Origin: Arthrobacter silvisoli
Lineage (GTDB): Bacteria; Actinomycetota; Actinomycetes; Actinomycetales; Micrococcaceae
Assembly (NCBI RefSeq): GCF_003369445.1
Contig: NZ_QRCU01000018.1
Location: 1 to 64,000, forward strand
Length of the DNA: 64,000 bases
Direction of reading: 5' to 3'
The notes beneath the pieces were generated by a model that saw only the letters and a list, made by a program, of their open reading frames with translations, had not been told where the DNA came from and made no database searches. A program made the translations under genes and the position numbers. Below, in pieces: positions 35,757-45,721 of the stretch. How positions within the stretch are numbered: position 1 is the stretch's first letter; every line of letters begins with the position of its first letter.

Positions 35757-37046
35757 CTACTTCTGGGGGTTGCTGTAGGCAGTCTCGTCCACGGTGGAGA
35801 TCTCGACTTCGGCAAGTCCTGCTTTCGGCAGACGTGATGCCCAGAGACCGAACCCGCCGGCGATGATGACGAGGCCTGAGAGGGCCGCAAGGAGTGCGTT
35901 GGGGCTCACGGCGAGCAGGCTTGGGGTGAAGAGGGCGGCAACTGCAGCGACGACGCGTGCGACGGCGACAATAGTTCCCTGCGCGGTGCTCCTGAGCAAA
36001 GTCGGGAATGATTCCTGGGTCCATACCTTGAGGATTCCTTCGAACGCGAAGGCAAGTCCGATGGTCCCGAAGGCGTATCCGAAGGCCAATGTCCAGACGG
36101 TCACGCCCAAGGTTGCCGGGATGGCGAATTGGAGCGCAGCGAAGAATATACCCAAGATGAACAAACGGAGACGGTGCGGGCCATCAACAAGTCGAATGAA
36201 AAGGATGGCAAACGCGATGCTGACGAAAAGCAGCGCAAGCGAAATCGCGGAAGCTGTCTGAACGCTGGTTCCAGCGACGGTGACATACATGTAGATGCCA
36301 AACTGGCCTTTGGTGTTGGCCGCGATGTTAAAAGTTGAGTAGAACAGCGTGAGCGCGACGAGTGAAGTCAACAGGGGCTTCCTGAAGAGCTGGCGGAAGG
36401 CTCCAGGAGTCTTTCGCACCACGCCGATGTCGGCTTTAAGCTCGTCCCGCGCAGTGATCCACTGACGGGACTCCGGGATCCGGAGCCGGAACAACAGCAC
36501 AACAACAGCCATGAGGACGATGTGTGCGTAGAGTAGACGTGCGCCCGTTTCGCCGAGGCCGCCAACGAACAGGCCCATGGTCTGGGCTGCAATCAGGCCC
36601 AGATACCAGAAGACCTGGCTGAACGCCACAAGCTTGCCGCGTGCACCCTGGGGAGCGATCTCAGCAATCAGAGCCAGGGACACCGGCAAGTCAGCGCCTG
36701 CGGCCAGTCCGAGCAGCACTACCCCTAGATAGAGCAGCGATTCGCTGGATGCCGTTGCCATGATTGCCGCGCCTATTACGAGCAGGATCATCGTTGAGGT
36801 GAATACGCGCCGACGACCGAAACGGTCCCCGAGAGTGCCACCCACGATCGATCCCACTGCGATGGAGATCGTCAGCAGCGAAGACAGCAACCCAATCGAC
36901 ATCGGCGTGAGCCCAAGGGGTCCTTTGAACAGAACCAGCGCCGTTCCGGTAGAGACGATTGCAGCCGCATCCAGGTAGGACGCCATTCCGGCGACCCCAG
37001 CCCGGAACCAGATTTTGCCCGCCACTGCGGGAGTCTTTGTAACCAT
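35757..37046 (-). CDS. MFS transporter, probable rhamnoside/rhamnose importer
   Basis: A 429-residue major facilitator with twelve helices. Visible are the loop motif GGTLGDRFGRRRVF after helix 2, ADLPVSLALIAEIAP in helix 5 and RIPESRQW in the central loop, as in the sugar porter/MHS-like groups. ATG 37046 is chosen because GAAGGCGAG precedes it. It is transcribed just before the GH78 rhamnosidase and divergently from a LacI regulator. It likely imports a rhamnose-containing glycoside. Substrate is by context only. Confidence 0.85.
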   Translation of the reverse strand: MVTKTPAVAGKIWFRAGVAGMASYLDAAAIVSTGTALVLFKGPLGLTPMSIGLLSSLLTISIAVGSIVGGTLGDRFGRRRVFTSTMILLVIGAAIMATASSESLLYLGVVLLGLAAGADLPVSLALIAEIAPQGARGKLVAFSQVFWYLGLIAAQTMGLFVGGLGETGARLLYAHIVLMAVVVLLFRLRIPESRQWITARDELKADIGVVRKTPGAFRQLFRKPLLTSLVALTLFYSTFNIAANTKGQFGIYMYVTVAGTSVQTASAISLALLFVSIAFAILFIRLVDGPHRLRLFILGIFFAALQFAIPATLGVTVWTLAFGYAFGTIGLAFAFEGILKVWTQESFPTLLRSTAQGTIVAVARVVAAVAALFTPSLLAVSPNALLAALSGLVIIAGGFGLWASRLPKAGLAEVEISTVDETAYSNPQK

Positions 37047-37142
37047 GTACTCGCCTTCGAGCATTAGGGGGATCCACAGGATCCAAGGTGATTTGGTGTA
37101 TCGGTTCACTACTACTGCAGTTTGAAGCACTTCCACGGTAAG

Positions 37143-37154
37143 TGTATCGATTCA
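37143..37154. promoter_or_regulatory. Candidate LacI-type operator upstream of the MFS/rhamnosidase genes
   Basis: TGTATCGATTCA matches 10 of 12 bases of the TGAAACGATTCA operator in front of rhaI (39627-39638). It lies 97 bases before the MFS start and 118 bases before the divergent LacI start. A second inverted repeat, AGCCTCAC (37176-37183) and GTGAGGCT (37203-37210), lies in the same divergent promoter region. Confidence 0.45.
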
Positions 37155-37271
37155 ATTTGCGGATGACAAGAGTTTAGCCTCACTCGGATCAAGGGCATAG
37201 AGGTGAGGCTGTGACAACATTGCGTACGGGCGGTGCGACGGCCACGCGAGCATGAAGGCTAGGAGTTGTTG

Positions 37272-38276
37272 ATGGGAAGAGTGGCGATCACGGATGTGGC
37301 ATCGGCCGCCGGAGTATCAAAAACCACCGTATCCAACTTTTACAACGCTCCGCACAAGCTGTCCGAGCCGGTGCGGGCCCGGGTCTCGGCTGCCATCCAG
37401 AGCCTTGGGTATGTGCGCAGCGACGCGGCGCGACGGTTGCGCGCCGGAAGCAGCACTGTTATCGGTCACTTGACCATCGAGATTGGCAGTGCCTGGTTTT
37501 CCGAAGTTGCCAACGAGGTTGAGAAACTAGCCGCCGAGGCGGGGTTTCACGTTCTTGTAGCTAACACAGCAGGGAACAAGGAGCGGGAACGGCAATATTT
37601 GGAGTTGTTCGCAGCGCAGCAGGTCCGCGGTGTCATCGTCGCCTCTCAGGGAGATGTGGAGCCTCAGCTCCAAAAGCTGCAGGGCTTCGGGATCCCATTT
37701 GTACTCACTGGCCAGAAATCCGAGTCACCATTCCAGGCCTCTGTCTCCGTAGACGATCGAGCCGGTGGATACCTCGCCGTAAAGCATCTGATTGAGCGCG
37801 GAAAAAGACGCATCTGCTTTGTTGGTGGGCCGCTCGAAATCCGTCAGGTCAGCGACCGATTCCATGGCGCGTCACAAGCGGTGAGTGAGACACCGAAGGC
37901 GACACTGGAGATCGTCCTTGTTGAGGAGCGAACACTGTCTGAAGGTAGGAATGTTGCGCAGAAGCTGTTGAGTCGGGGGCCGGAAAGAGTGCCTGATGGA
38001 ATCTTCGCCGCGAACGACCTTCTGGCGATCGGTCTGCTGGACGGGATACTGCGCGATGGTCGACTGGGAGTCCCCGAAGATGTAGCCGTCATAGGATACG
38101 ACGATCTGGAAGTTGGCAGCACCAACTCAGTGCCCGTCAGCACGATCCATACCTCTCCGAGAGCCTACGGCCGGGCGGCCATTAACTTGCTCCTGCAACA
38201 GTTCGACGGCCCTGGCAATACCGAACAGCGTCACGTGGTCTTCGAACCACAGCTCATCATCCGATCGTCCACGTAA
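37272..38276 (+). CDS. LacI-family regulator (rhamnoside region, first copy)
   Basis: A 334-residue LacI regulator. The N-terminal DNA-binding helix-turn-helix and hinge read VAITDVASAAGVSKTTVSNF and SDAARRLRAGSSTVIGHL. The sugar-binding domain contains GVIVASQGD, DDRAGGYLAVKHL, FAANDLLAIGLLDG and VIGYDDLEVG. Start ATG 37272, with AGGAG six bases upstream. It diverges from the MFS-rhamnosidase pair and probably controls it. It is similar to the second LacI gene at 38524 in motif spacing, so the two may be paralogues that split control of the rhamnose regulon. Confidence 0.9.
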   Translation: MGRVAITDVASAAGVSKTTVSNFYNAPHKLSEPVRARVSAAIQSLGYVRSDAARRLRAGSSTVIGHLTIEIGSAWFSEVANEVEKLAAEAGFHVLVANTAGNKERERQYLELFAAQQVRGVIVASQGDVEPQLQKLQGFGIPFVLTGQKSESPFQASVSVDDRAGGYLAVKHLIERGKRRICFVGGPLEIRQVSDRFHGASQAVSETPKATLEIVLVEERTLSEGRNVAQKLLSRGPERVPDGIFAANDLLAIGLLDGILRDGRLGVPEDVAVIGYDDLEVGSTNSVPVSTIHTSPRAYGRAAINLLLQQFDGPGNTEQRHVVFEPQLIIRSST

Positions 38277-38523
38277 CGGCACGACCAGGGGTCGACGAGA
38301 CCAACCGTTCCTTGCGAGCTACCCGCCGAATGCCGCCAGGAACTCAGGCTAGTTCGAGTGGTCGCATCGGTTGCAGGCGTCGGGTTTTCAAGGGTGCGCA
38401 GTTTTGTGTATCCGGTCACTGACCGGGCATCGCCCGGCGGACGAAACGGACCGGGCCTTTAGGGCCGGTCAAGTACCTGACTGGGCCTTCGCGCTTCGTG
38501 ATTCCGTCCAACCGGACCGCACT

Positions 38524-39540
38524 TCAGCTGCGCGAGCCTGCGGTACTTTCGCGGACCACCAATTCAGGCGTGAAGACGACGGCGCGGTGCTTGGTGCCGC
38601 CGCTTTCCTGCTCCTCGTTGAGAAGTTCGATGGCGGTCCGCCCTAGTGCCTCGGTGGGCTGCCGGATGGAGGACAGAGGCACGACGGCGGAAATGGCAAA
38701 GTCGATGTCGTCATAGCCGATCAAAGCGACATCTTCCGGAATGCGGATTGTCCTCAACATGGCCAGGGACTGCATGACGCCCAAGGCAAGCAGATCGTTG
38801 GAGCAAAAGACAGCATCGGGGCGGCCCGCCGGACCGCGTTCCACCAAGGCGTTGCCCACTTGCCGTCCGGCCAGAACCGTTTGGCCGGCGGAGTCGAGCA
38901 CCTCCATGTCAGCGCCTTCAACTTCGCCGACGGCGCGCTGAGCCCCCTTGAGCCGGTGCGCCACCTGCCTGATGGTAGGGCTTCCTACGAATGCCAAACG
39001 ACGCCGGCCAATGTCCAGCAGGTGCCTGGCGGCGAGGTAACCGCCCCCTTCATCATCAACGGACACCGAACTGCAATGGTCTTCGTCGGCCAACTGGTCC
39101 AACAGCACGGTGGGCACCCCGCGTTCGCGGAGGGTGCGGATCCGTTCTGCGACATCGCCCACGGGGGAAAGGAGCAGCCCCTGCACACGCTGCTCCTGGA
39201 AGAGATCCATGTAATGCGCCTCGCGCGAAGCATCCTGGCCGCTGTCCCCCACCAATACGACGCTCCCCAGCGCAGCAGCGGCGTCTTCGGCTGCGCGGGC
39301 CACGGACGAGAAGAAGGGGTTTCCCACGTCGAGCACAATCAGGCCGATGGTGCGGCTTTGGCCGGCACGGAGTTGGCGGGCGGCGTCGTTGCGCACAAAA
39401 CCAAGTTCCGCAATAGAATTCAGCACGCGTTCCTTGGTCCTCTGCGACACCCGATCCGGATAATTCAGCACATTCGAGACGGTACCCACGGCAACCTTGG
39501 CGTGGGTGGCAACGTCTTTGATGCTGGCCGTTTGGGACAT
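38524..39540 (-). CDS. LacI-family regulator (rhamnose region, second copy)
   Basis: A 338-residue LacI regulator. The helix-turn-helix reads SIKDVATHAKVAVGTVSNVL and the hinge NDAARQLRAGQSRTIGLI. Effector-domain motifs are GLLLSPVGDV, DDEGGGYLAARHLL, FCSNDLLALGVMQ and LIGYDDIDFA. Start ATG 39540 follows GGAAAG. It is divergent from the rhaI operon, whose promoter region holds two LacI-like operators. It is therefore the likely repressor of rhamnose catabolism, probably released by rhamnose or a derived compound. Confidence 0.9.
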   Translation of the reverse strand: MSQTASIKDVATHAKVAVGTVSNVLNYPDRVSQRTKERVLNSIAELGFVRNDAARQLRAGQSRTIGLIVLDVGNPFFSSVARAAEDAAAALGSVVLVGDSGQDASREAHYMDLFQEQRVQGLLLSPVGDVAERIRTLRERGVPTVLLDQLADEDHCSSVSVDDEGGGYLAARHLLDIGRRRLAFVGSPTIRQVAHRLKGAQRAVGEVEGADMEVLDSAGQTVLAGRQVGNALVERGPAGRPDAVFCSNDLLALGVMQSLAMLRTIRIPEDVALIGYDDIDFAISAVVPLSSIRQPTEALGRTAIELLNEEQESGGTKHRAVVFTPELVVRESTAGSRS

Positions 39541-39612
39541 GCTTTCCGTTCTCGCTGTCTTCTCGTCTTGCCTTGGGAAACGCCTTGACACCCTCCTTCT
39601 TCAGAGGTAATT

Positions 39613-39638
39613 TGAATCGTACCAACTGAAACGATTCA
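39613..39638. promoter_or_regulatory. Paired LacI-type operators before rhaI
   Basis: TGAATCGTACCA (39613-39624) and TGAAACGATTCA (39627-39638) lie back to back. Together they form the larger inverted repeat TTTGAATCGT (39611-39620) and ACGATTCAAA (39631-39640). The second site is a classic LacI-family operator with central CG. They are 73 bases upstream of the LacI start and 225 bases upstream of rhaI. Confidence 0.6.
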
Positions 39639-39862
39639 AAGACATATGAAACCCGCGAACGGCGAATAAGGGTGTGTTTCCGTCCCTCGGCCCCCGCGTT
39701 ATGGGACGAGTTCAAGCGACGCCCGGCATGCCGGGGATGGCCGTCTCTTCGCGGACAGTGATGTCCGGCCGCACGAGGGATTCGAAATCGTCGAACAAGT
39801 TTCAACCTTGAAGACCAACTGGCTGCGGCCAGCAACGGTACCACCCACCAGAAGGAAGAAGC

Positions 39863-41029
39863 ATGAACACTGCAGAATCGGCACTGGGCCGCTTGGGAAA
39901 ACTGGCCATCGAAGTGCCGTCCTGGGCCTATGGGAATTCGGGGACCCGGTTCAAGGTCTTCGGCACCCCGGGCACACCGCGTACCGTACAGGAGAAGATC
40001 GCCGACGCGGCCAAGGTTCACGAGCTCACAGGTCTGGCGCCGACTGTTGCGCTGCACATCCCGTGGGACAAGGTGGAGGACTACTCCGAACTCCGCTCGT
40101 ACGCCGCCAGCCTGGGTGTTGGCTTGGGCACGATCAACTCGAATACGTTCCAGGATGATGAGTACAAGTTCGGCTCCCTGACCGCCTCGGACGCCGCCGT
40201 CCGACGTCGGGCGATCGAGCACCACCTGGACTGCATCGGGATCATGGACGCCACGGGTTCGCGGGACCTGAAGATCTGGCTGGCTGACGGCACCAACTAC
40301 CCGGGCCAGGACGACATGCGCGGCCGCCAGGACCGCCTCGCGGAATCCCTACGTGAGATTTACGCGGCGCTCGGCGAGAACCAGCGTCTGGTGCTGGAGT
40401 ACAAGTTCTTCGAGCCAGCTTTTTACCACACCGACGTTCCGGACTGGGGTACTTCCTACGCGCAGACGCTCGCCCTGGGGGAGAAGGCCTTTGTCTGCCT
40501 GGACACCGGCCATCATGCCCCGGGGACGAACATCGAGTTCATCGTGATGCAGCTGCTGCGGCTTGGCAAGCTAGGTTCGTTCGATTTCAACTCCCGTTTC
40601 TACGCCGACGATGACCTGATAGTGGGCGCGGCGGATCCGTTCCAGTTGTTCCGCATCATGCACGAGGTAATCCGTGGCGGTGGGTTCGGCAAAGAGTCCG
40701 GCGTCGCGTTGATGTTGGACCAGTGCCACAATCTGGAGGAGAAGATTCCGGGCCAGATCCGTTCTGTACTCAACGTCCAGGAAATGACCGCCCGCGCCCT
40801 GCTCGTGGACACCGCCGCCTTGACCGAGGCCCAGCGTGCTGGGGATGTCCTGGCTGCCAACGGCATTTTCAATGATGCCTTCTACACCGATGTCCGTCCT
40901 GCCCTGGCCGAGTGGCGCGAATCCCGCGGCCTGCCCGCCGACCCGATCGCTGCCTACAAGGCCAGCGGCTACCAGAAGAAGATCAACGAGGACCGCGCAG
41001 GCGGCCAGCAAGCCGGATGGGGCGCCTAA
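39863..41029 (+). CDS. rhaI: L-rhamnose isomerase
   Basis: A 388-residue xylose-isomerase-like TIM-barrel enzyme of the RhaI type found in actinobacteria, distinct from enterobacterial RhaA. Metal and substrate segments include LVLEYKFFEPAFYHTDVPDW, CLDTGHHAPGTNIEFIVM and FDFNSRFYADDDLIVGA. It converts L-rhamnose to L-rhamnulose. The ATG follows GAAGGAAGAAG. It opens the operon rhaI, aldolase/dehydrogenase, rhaB; the next gene starts 5 bases after its stop. Function is well supported by the complete pathway in the operon. Confidence 0.93.
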   Translation: MNTAESALGRLGKLAIEVPSWAYGNSGTRFKVFGTPGTPRTVQEKIADAAKVHELTGLAPTVALHIPWDKVEDYSELRSYAASLGVGLGTINSNTFQDDEYKFGSLTASDAAVRRRAIEHHLDCIGIMDATGSRDLKIWLADGTNYPGQDDMRGRQDRLAESLREIYAALGENQRLVLEYKFFEPAFYHTDVPDWGTSYAQTLALGEKAFVCLDTGHHAPGTNIEFIVMQLLRLGKLGSFDFNSRFYADDDLIVGAADPFQLFRIMHEVIRGGGFGKESGVALMLDQCHNLEEKIPGQIRSVLNVQEMTARALLVDTAALTEAQRAGDVLAANGIFNDAFYTDVRPALAEWRESRGLPADPIAAYKASGYQKKINEDRAGGQQAGWGA

Positions 41030-41034
41030 GAGCC

Positions 41035-43074
41035 ATGAGCACAAACAAGACTGTTGAAGAATTGATCACCCGTTCAAACCGCCTCGGCGCGGACAAGCGG
41101 AACACGAACTTCGCTGGTGGCAACACGTCGGCGAAGGGCAGCGCGAAGGACCCAGTCACGGGCGAGGACATCGAACTCCTGTGGGTGAAGGGTTCCGGCG
41201 GTGACCTGGGCACCCTGAAGGCCGAAAACCTTGCGGTGTTGCGGCTGGACCGGTTCCAGGCACTCAAGGATGTTTACCCCGGCGTCGAGCGTGAAGACGA
41301 AATGGTGGCTGCGTTCGATTACTGCCTGTTCGGCTTGGGCGGCGCGGCACCCTCGATCGATACCGCCATGCACGGGCTGGTGGATGCGGCCCACGTGGAC
41401 CACCTGCACCCGGACTCGGGCATCGCCGTGGCCACCGCCGCGGACGGCGAAGCGCTGACCGCCAAGATCTTCGGCGACAAGGTGGTCTGGGTGCCCTGGC
41501 GCCGGCCCGGGTTCCAGCTGGGACTGGACATCGCCGCGATCAAGGACGCCAACCCGCAGGCCATCGGCACCGTCCTGGGCGGGCACGGCATCACCGCCTG
41601 GGGCGCCACGAGCGAAGAGGCCGAGGCCAACTCGCTGTGGATCATCGACGCCGCCGAGACCTACATCAAGGACAACGGCAAGGCCGAGCCCTTCGGCCGG
41701 GCACTCCCGGGTTATGGCGCCCTTCCCGAGGCCGAGCGCCGCGCGAAAGCAGCAGCGCTGGCACCCGTGATCCGCGGCCTGGCCTCCACAGACAAGCCGC
41801 AGCTGGGGCACTTCAGCGATGACGCCGTCGTGCTCGACTTCCTCGCCTCGGCAGAACACCCGCGGCTCGGTGCGATGGGCACGTCCTGCCCAGACCATTT
41901 CCTGCGCACCAAGGTCAAGCCCCTTGTCCTGGACCTGCCCGCCGACGCCTCTGTTGAGGACTCCGTCAATCGCTTGAAAGAACTGCACGCCGAATACCGG
42001 GTCGATTACCAGGCGTACTACGACCGCCACGCCGACGCCGATTCCCCGGCCCTGCGCGGCGCGGACCCCGCGATCGTGCTGGTCCCGGGCGTGGGCATGT
42101 TCTCCTATGGCAAAGACAAGCAGACCGCCCGCGTGGCCGGGGAGTTCTACCTTAACGCGATCAACGTCATGCGCGGTGCCGAGGCGATCTCCACGTACAG
42201 CCCGATCGAGGAGTCCGAGAAGTTCCGGATCGAGTATTGGGCCCTCGAGGAAGCCAAGCTCACCCGGATGCCCAAGCCGAAGTCCCACGCCACCCGCATC
42301 GCGCTGGTGACCGGCGCGGCGTCGGGCATCGGCAAGGCGATCGCCACCCGTCTGGCGGCCGACGGCGCGTGCGTCGTCATAGCCGACCTGAACCTTGAGA
42401 ACGCCCAAGCCGTCGCCGAGGAACTGGGCGGTGCCGACGTCGCCATCGGCGTCCAGGCCGACGTGACCGACGAGGCCCAGATCAACGCCGCCATCGCCGA
42501 AGCCGTGATCGCCTTCGGTGGCCTGGACCTGGTGGTCAACAACGCCGGCCTGTCCATCTCCAAGCCGCTGCTGGAAACCACCGAGACGGACTGGGACCTC
42601 CAGCACAACGTCATGGCCAAGGGCTCCTTCCTGGTCTCCAAGGCCGCAGCGAAGGTCATGATCGAGCAGGGCCTGGGTGGAGACATCATCTACATCTCCT
42701 CCAAGAACTCCGTCTTCGCCGGCCCGAACAACATCGCCTACTCCGCCACCAAAGCCGACCAGGCCCACCAGGTCCGCCTCCTCGCCGCGGAACTGGGTGA
42801 CCACGGCATCCGCGTCAACGGCATCAACCCCGACGGCGTGGTCCGCGGCTCGGGCATCTTCGCCGGCGGCTGGGGCGCCAAGCGCGCCGCTGTCTACGGC
42901 GTCGAGGAGCAGGAACTGGGCAAGTACTACGCCCAGCGCACCCTGCTCAAGCGCGAGGTCCTGCCCGAACACGTCGCCAACGCCGCCGCCGTGCTGACCA
43001 GCAACGAACTCTCCCACACCACCGGCCTGCACATCCCCGTGGACGCCGGCGTCGCGGCAGCCTTCCTACGATGA
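41035..43074 (+). CDS. Bifunctional rhamnulose-1-phosphate aldolase / lactaldehyde dehydrogenase
   Basis: A 679-residue fusion. Residues about 1-400 are a class II aldolase domain with NTNFAGGNTSAKG, LLWVKGSGGDLG and the zinc-type histidines in DAAHVDHLHPDS. Residues about 415-679 are a short-chain dehydrogenase with TGAASGIGKA, the NNAG motif and a catalytic YSATK after a YISSKNSV serine strand. This RhaEW-type fusion cleaves L-rhamnulose-1-phosphate to dihydroxyacetone phosphate and L-lactaldehyde, then oxidises the aldehyde to L-lactate. Start ATG 41035, 5 bases after rhaI. The stop overlaps rhaB by ATGA. Confidence 0.93.
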   Translation: MSTNKTVEELITRSNRLGADKRNTNFAGGNTSAKGSAKDPVTGEDIELLWVKGSGGDLGTLKAENLAVLRLDRFQALKDVYPGVEREDEMVAAFDYCLFGLGGAAPSIDTAMHGLVDAAHVDHLHPDSGIAVATAADGEALTAKIFGDKVVWVPWRRPGFQLGLDIAAIKDANPQAIGTVLGGHGITAWGATSEEAEANSLWIIDAAETYIKDNGKAEPFGRALPGYGALPEAERRAKAAALAPVIRGLASTDKPQLGHFSDDAVVLDFLASAEHPRLGAMGTSCPDHFLRTKVKPLVLDLPADASVEDSVNRLKELHAEYRVDYQAYYDRHADADSPALRGADPAIVLVPGVGMFSYGKDKQTARVAGEFYLNAINVMRGAEAISTYSPIEESEKFRIEYWALEEAKLTRMPKPKSHATRIALVTGAASGIGKAIATRLAADGACVVIADLNLENAQAVAEELGGADVAIGVQADVTDEAQINAAIAEAVIAFGGLDLVVNNAGLSISKPLLETTETDWDLQHNVMAKGSFLVSKAAAKVMIEQGLGGDIIYISSKNSVFAGPNNIAYSATKADQAHQVRLLAAELGDHGIRVNGINPDGVVRGSGIFAGGWGAKRAAVYGVEEQELGKYYAQRTLLKREVLPEHVANAAAVLTSNELSHTTGLHIPVDAGVAAAFLR

Positions 43075-44573
43075 GCACCGCGCACACCGGGACCGACAGC
43101 GTGATTTCTGCCCCCGGCGTTTTCGTCGCCGTCGACATCGGGGCGTCCTCCGGCCGTGTCATGCTCGGACGCGTCTCCACTGCGACCGGCGTTTCCCTTG
43201 AGCCCGTCCACCGTTTCCCCAACGGCGTAGTAGAGCTCGACGGCGGCTTCCACTGGGATTTCGACGCCCTTTTCGCCGAGGTGCTCAAGGGACTTGCGGC
43301 GGCCGCGGAAACGGCCGCCGCAAGCGGGGAGCGGATCGCGAGTATCGGAATCGACACCTGGGCCGTCGACTACGGACTCGTGGATGCCTCAGGCGCCCTG
43401 CGAACGCAGCCGTTCAGCTACCGCGACGAGCGCGGACGCACGGCCGTTGCGGACGTCCACAAGGAGCTAAATCCTGCACGGCTGTATGCCACGACCGGCC
43501 TGCAATTCCTGCAGTTCAACACGCTCTACCAGCTTGCAACCGAACGTGAACTGCGCGGCGTCCAAGCGTTGCTCATCCCGGACTTGATCGCATTCAAACT
43601 CACCGGGCAACGCCGTACCGAGGCCACCAATGCCTCCACCACTGGGCTTTTTGACGCCATCGCGGGGGAGTGGGCCACCGAATTCTTCAAGCCACTCGGT
43701 CTGTCCAAAGGCCTGTTCCCGGCCATCATCCAGCCAGGCGAAACCGTGGGCACGCTACTGCCGGAGATCGCGGCCCTGACGGGCCTAGAAACGGAGGCGA
43801 CAGTCGTCGCCGTGGGATCGCACGACACCGCCTCGGCCGTTGCGGCCGTGCCTGCCCGGCAGAAAGAGTTCGCCTACATTTCCTCCGGCACGTGGTCCCT
43901 CGTGGGCGTTGAGTTGGAGCGCCCGGTCCTGGACGAGTCAAGCCGCCTAGCCAACTTCACCAACGAGCGGGGGGTCGACGGAACCATCAGGTACCTGCGC
44001 AACGTGGGCGGCCTATGGTTGCTCAGCGAATGCCAACGCACCTGGGCCGCCGAACGGCACCCACAGGAACTCGCAGCGCTCCTGGAGTCCGCGGCGGCAC
44101 TTCCCGCCGACGGACCCCAAATCAATGCCGACGATCCGGCCTTCATCGCTCCCGACAACATGCCGGACCGCATCCGGGCTGCGGCGCGCGCCAGCGGTGC
44201 CGTCCTCCCGGAGCGGCCGGCCGCCGTGGTGCGCTGCATCCTGGACAGCCTCGCGGCAGCCTACGCGAGGACCCTGGCGCGCGCCGAAGAGTTGTCCGGC
44301 AAACAAACGTCGGTGGTCCACATCGTGGGCGGCGGTTCGCAGAACAGGCTGCTGTGCCAGCTCACCGCAAATGCTACCGGCAAGGAGGTTGTCGCTGGCC
44401 CCGTGGAAGCCACGGCGCTCGGGAACGTGCTGGTCCAGGCCCGGGCGGTCGGGGCCGTGACGGGAGGCCTGCCCGAGCTCCGGGCACTCGTGAGCGCAAG
44501 TGCCGGGCTTGAATACTATCGACCCGTTGGCGCGGTCGACCGCCAGTCGGCCGGACTTTCCGAACACCACTAA
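43071..44573 (+). CDS. rhaB: Rhamnulokinase
   Basis: A 500-residue FGGY-family carbohydrate kinase. The N-terminal ATPase fold begins FVAVDIGASSGRVMLG. The substrate region has GIDTWAVDYGLVD, and the C-terminal domain has AYISSGTWSLVGVEL and HIVGGGSQNRLLCQLTANAT. It phosphorylates L-rhamnulose to L-rhamnulose-1-phosphate for the preceding aldolase. The start overlaps the aldolase stop by four bases (ATGA), showing tight coupling. It is the last gene of the rhamnose operon. Confidence 0.95.
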   Translation: MSTAHTGTDSVISAPGVFVAVDIGASSGRVMLGRVSTATGVSLEPVHRFPNGVVELDGGFHWDFDALFAEVLKGLAAAAETAAASGERIASIGIDTWAVDYGLVDASGALRTQPFSYRDERGRTAVADVHKELNPARLYATTGLQFLQFNTLYQLATERELRGVQALLIPDLIAFKLTGQRRTEATNASTTGLFDAIAGEWATEFFKPLGLSKGLFPAIIQPGETVGTLLPEIAALTGLETEATVVAVGSHDTASAVAAVPARQKEFAYISSGTWSLVGVELERPVLDESSRLANFTNERGVDGTIRYLRNVGGLWLLSECQRTWAAERHPQELAALLESAAALPADGPQINADDPAFIAPDNMPDRIRAAARASGAVLPERPAAVVRCILDSLAAAYARTLARAEELSGKQTSVVHIVGGGSQNRLLCQLTANATGKEVVAGPVEATALGNVLVQARAVGAVTGGLPELRALVSASAGLEYYRPVGAVDRQSAGLSEHH

Positions 44574-45140
44574 TTCGATCCCGCGAGTAATTCACTGGAC
44601 GTACCCGCCATGGATCTCGGCGTATTCATGATCGGGCTGGTTCAGGGTGAAGGCAAGGTTCGTCAATGCGCTGGCACGCGCGCTTCTACCGCTCCCGAAC
44701 AGCGCCCTGAACCGTTCGTGCGCCTCGGCGTCGAGCGCGAGTTGGATGTAAAGCTGCTTTCGCCTTAAGGCCTTGACTTTGAGGGTTTCGGATTGATTTA
44801 CGGGGGAATGATCACGACGTAGCTGCCAGATAGGCCTTATGGCCCGTCCGGTCAAGGGTGGCACGTTCGAAAGCAAGTCTCGCGAGTCCGGCCTCGGAGT
44901 CTTCCCATTCGGGGCACCGTGCCGTGGACTCCGAGCCCGAGGCGTGTGGTCAGAAGGGCGGTGATGCCGCGTGCCTCGACTTCCTTCACGAGGATGCGGA
45001 GCATTGTCTCGGCCATGGCCCGCGGTAGTTCGCGGTTTGCGTCCAGGTACGCCATCTGGCTTCTGCCTGCGAGGTAGACAGGGGAGCAGTAGTTTGCGGT
45101 GTATTCCCCGGTGGTTGCTGCTTGGAGTGTGCACCTGCGT
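44574..45140. other. Decayed sequence with unrecognised minus-strand fragments
   Basis: No intact gene is visible. A minus-strand frame ending at 44592 reads LYIQLALDAEAHERFRALFG with a protein-like tail but no clear start. Another at 44852-45148 contains LPRAMAETMLRILVKEVEAR. I recognise neither. They look like fragments left by deletions between the rhamnose and quinate operons. Confidence 0.35.
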
Positions 45141-45315
45141 GCGCGCAAGGCCAGTCGGCAATGCGCTGGGCCGGGTCCTGGATTCGGGGACGCAGGCCGA
45201 AGGCGTCCATGCAGAGGATGACGCCAGGGACAGGGCCGGCTGCGGTGGAGCGACAGGCCTCGAGGGCCTCGGCGGCGCCTTCTGCTGCAGGGACTTCGAC
45301 GGGCAGGAACCCATG
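45141..45315 (-). pseudogene. Dienelactone-hydrolase-family fragment
   Basis: The minus strand reads VPAAEGAAEALEACRSTAAG, PVPGVILCMDAFGLRPRIQD and PAQRIADW. This is the N-terminal strand and oxyanion region of dienelactone-hydrolase-family alpha/beta hydrolases. The nucleophile and the rest of the protein are missing. There is no continuous frame into a C-terminal part. Confidence 0.65.
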
Positions 45316-45721
45316 CTGGAGCTCAGGAGTGCCGCCGGGTCAGGATTCCGTCCCTGTCGGGGCAGTTCTTGGAACGGCCGTCATAGCGGTGTCCGGCTTT
45401 TATGTGCTTTTTCGTGATTCCGTGGTGGCTGCTGCCCGGCTGGCGGGTCAGCTAAAGCCTCTTTTTGCTGGCTCCCGGCTTAGCAAGTCTCGCAATTACG
45501 TACCGCTCACTGGAACAGTGCGTTCCTTCTGCAGTGTGAACCCTGCCACTATCTCCTAGGCCGTTGCCGAGCATGCGCGCAACGGCAAATGGAAGGAGTC
45601 GCAACGATGCGAAGAGGGAACCCCCAGCGGACGCTGACCAAAACCGGACCCCGCGAAACCCGGGTTGACGTTGCGGTCTGAACGGCTGGTCCGCGAAAAT
45701 CCGGCGGAGGAGCCAGCCGCC

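Noticed and set aside
41074..43032. 652-codon minus-strand open frame
   Set aside because: Antisense shadow of the bifunctional aldolase/dehydrogenase gene; composition (Gly, Asp, Val rich) is typical of such shadows and no domain is visible.
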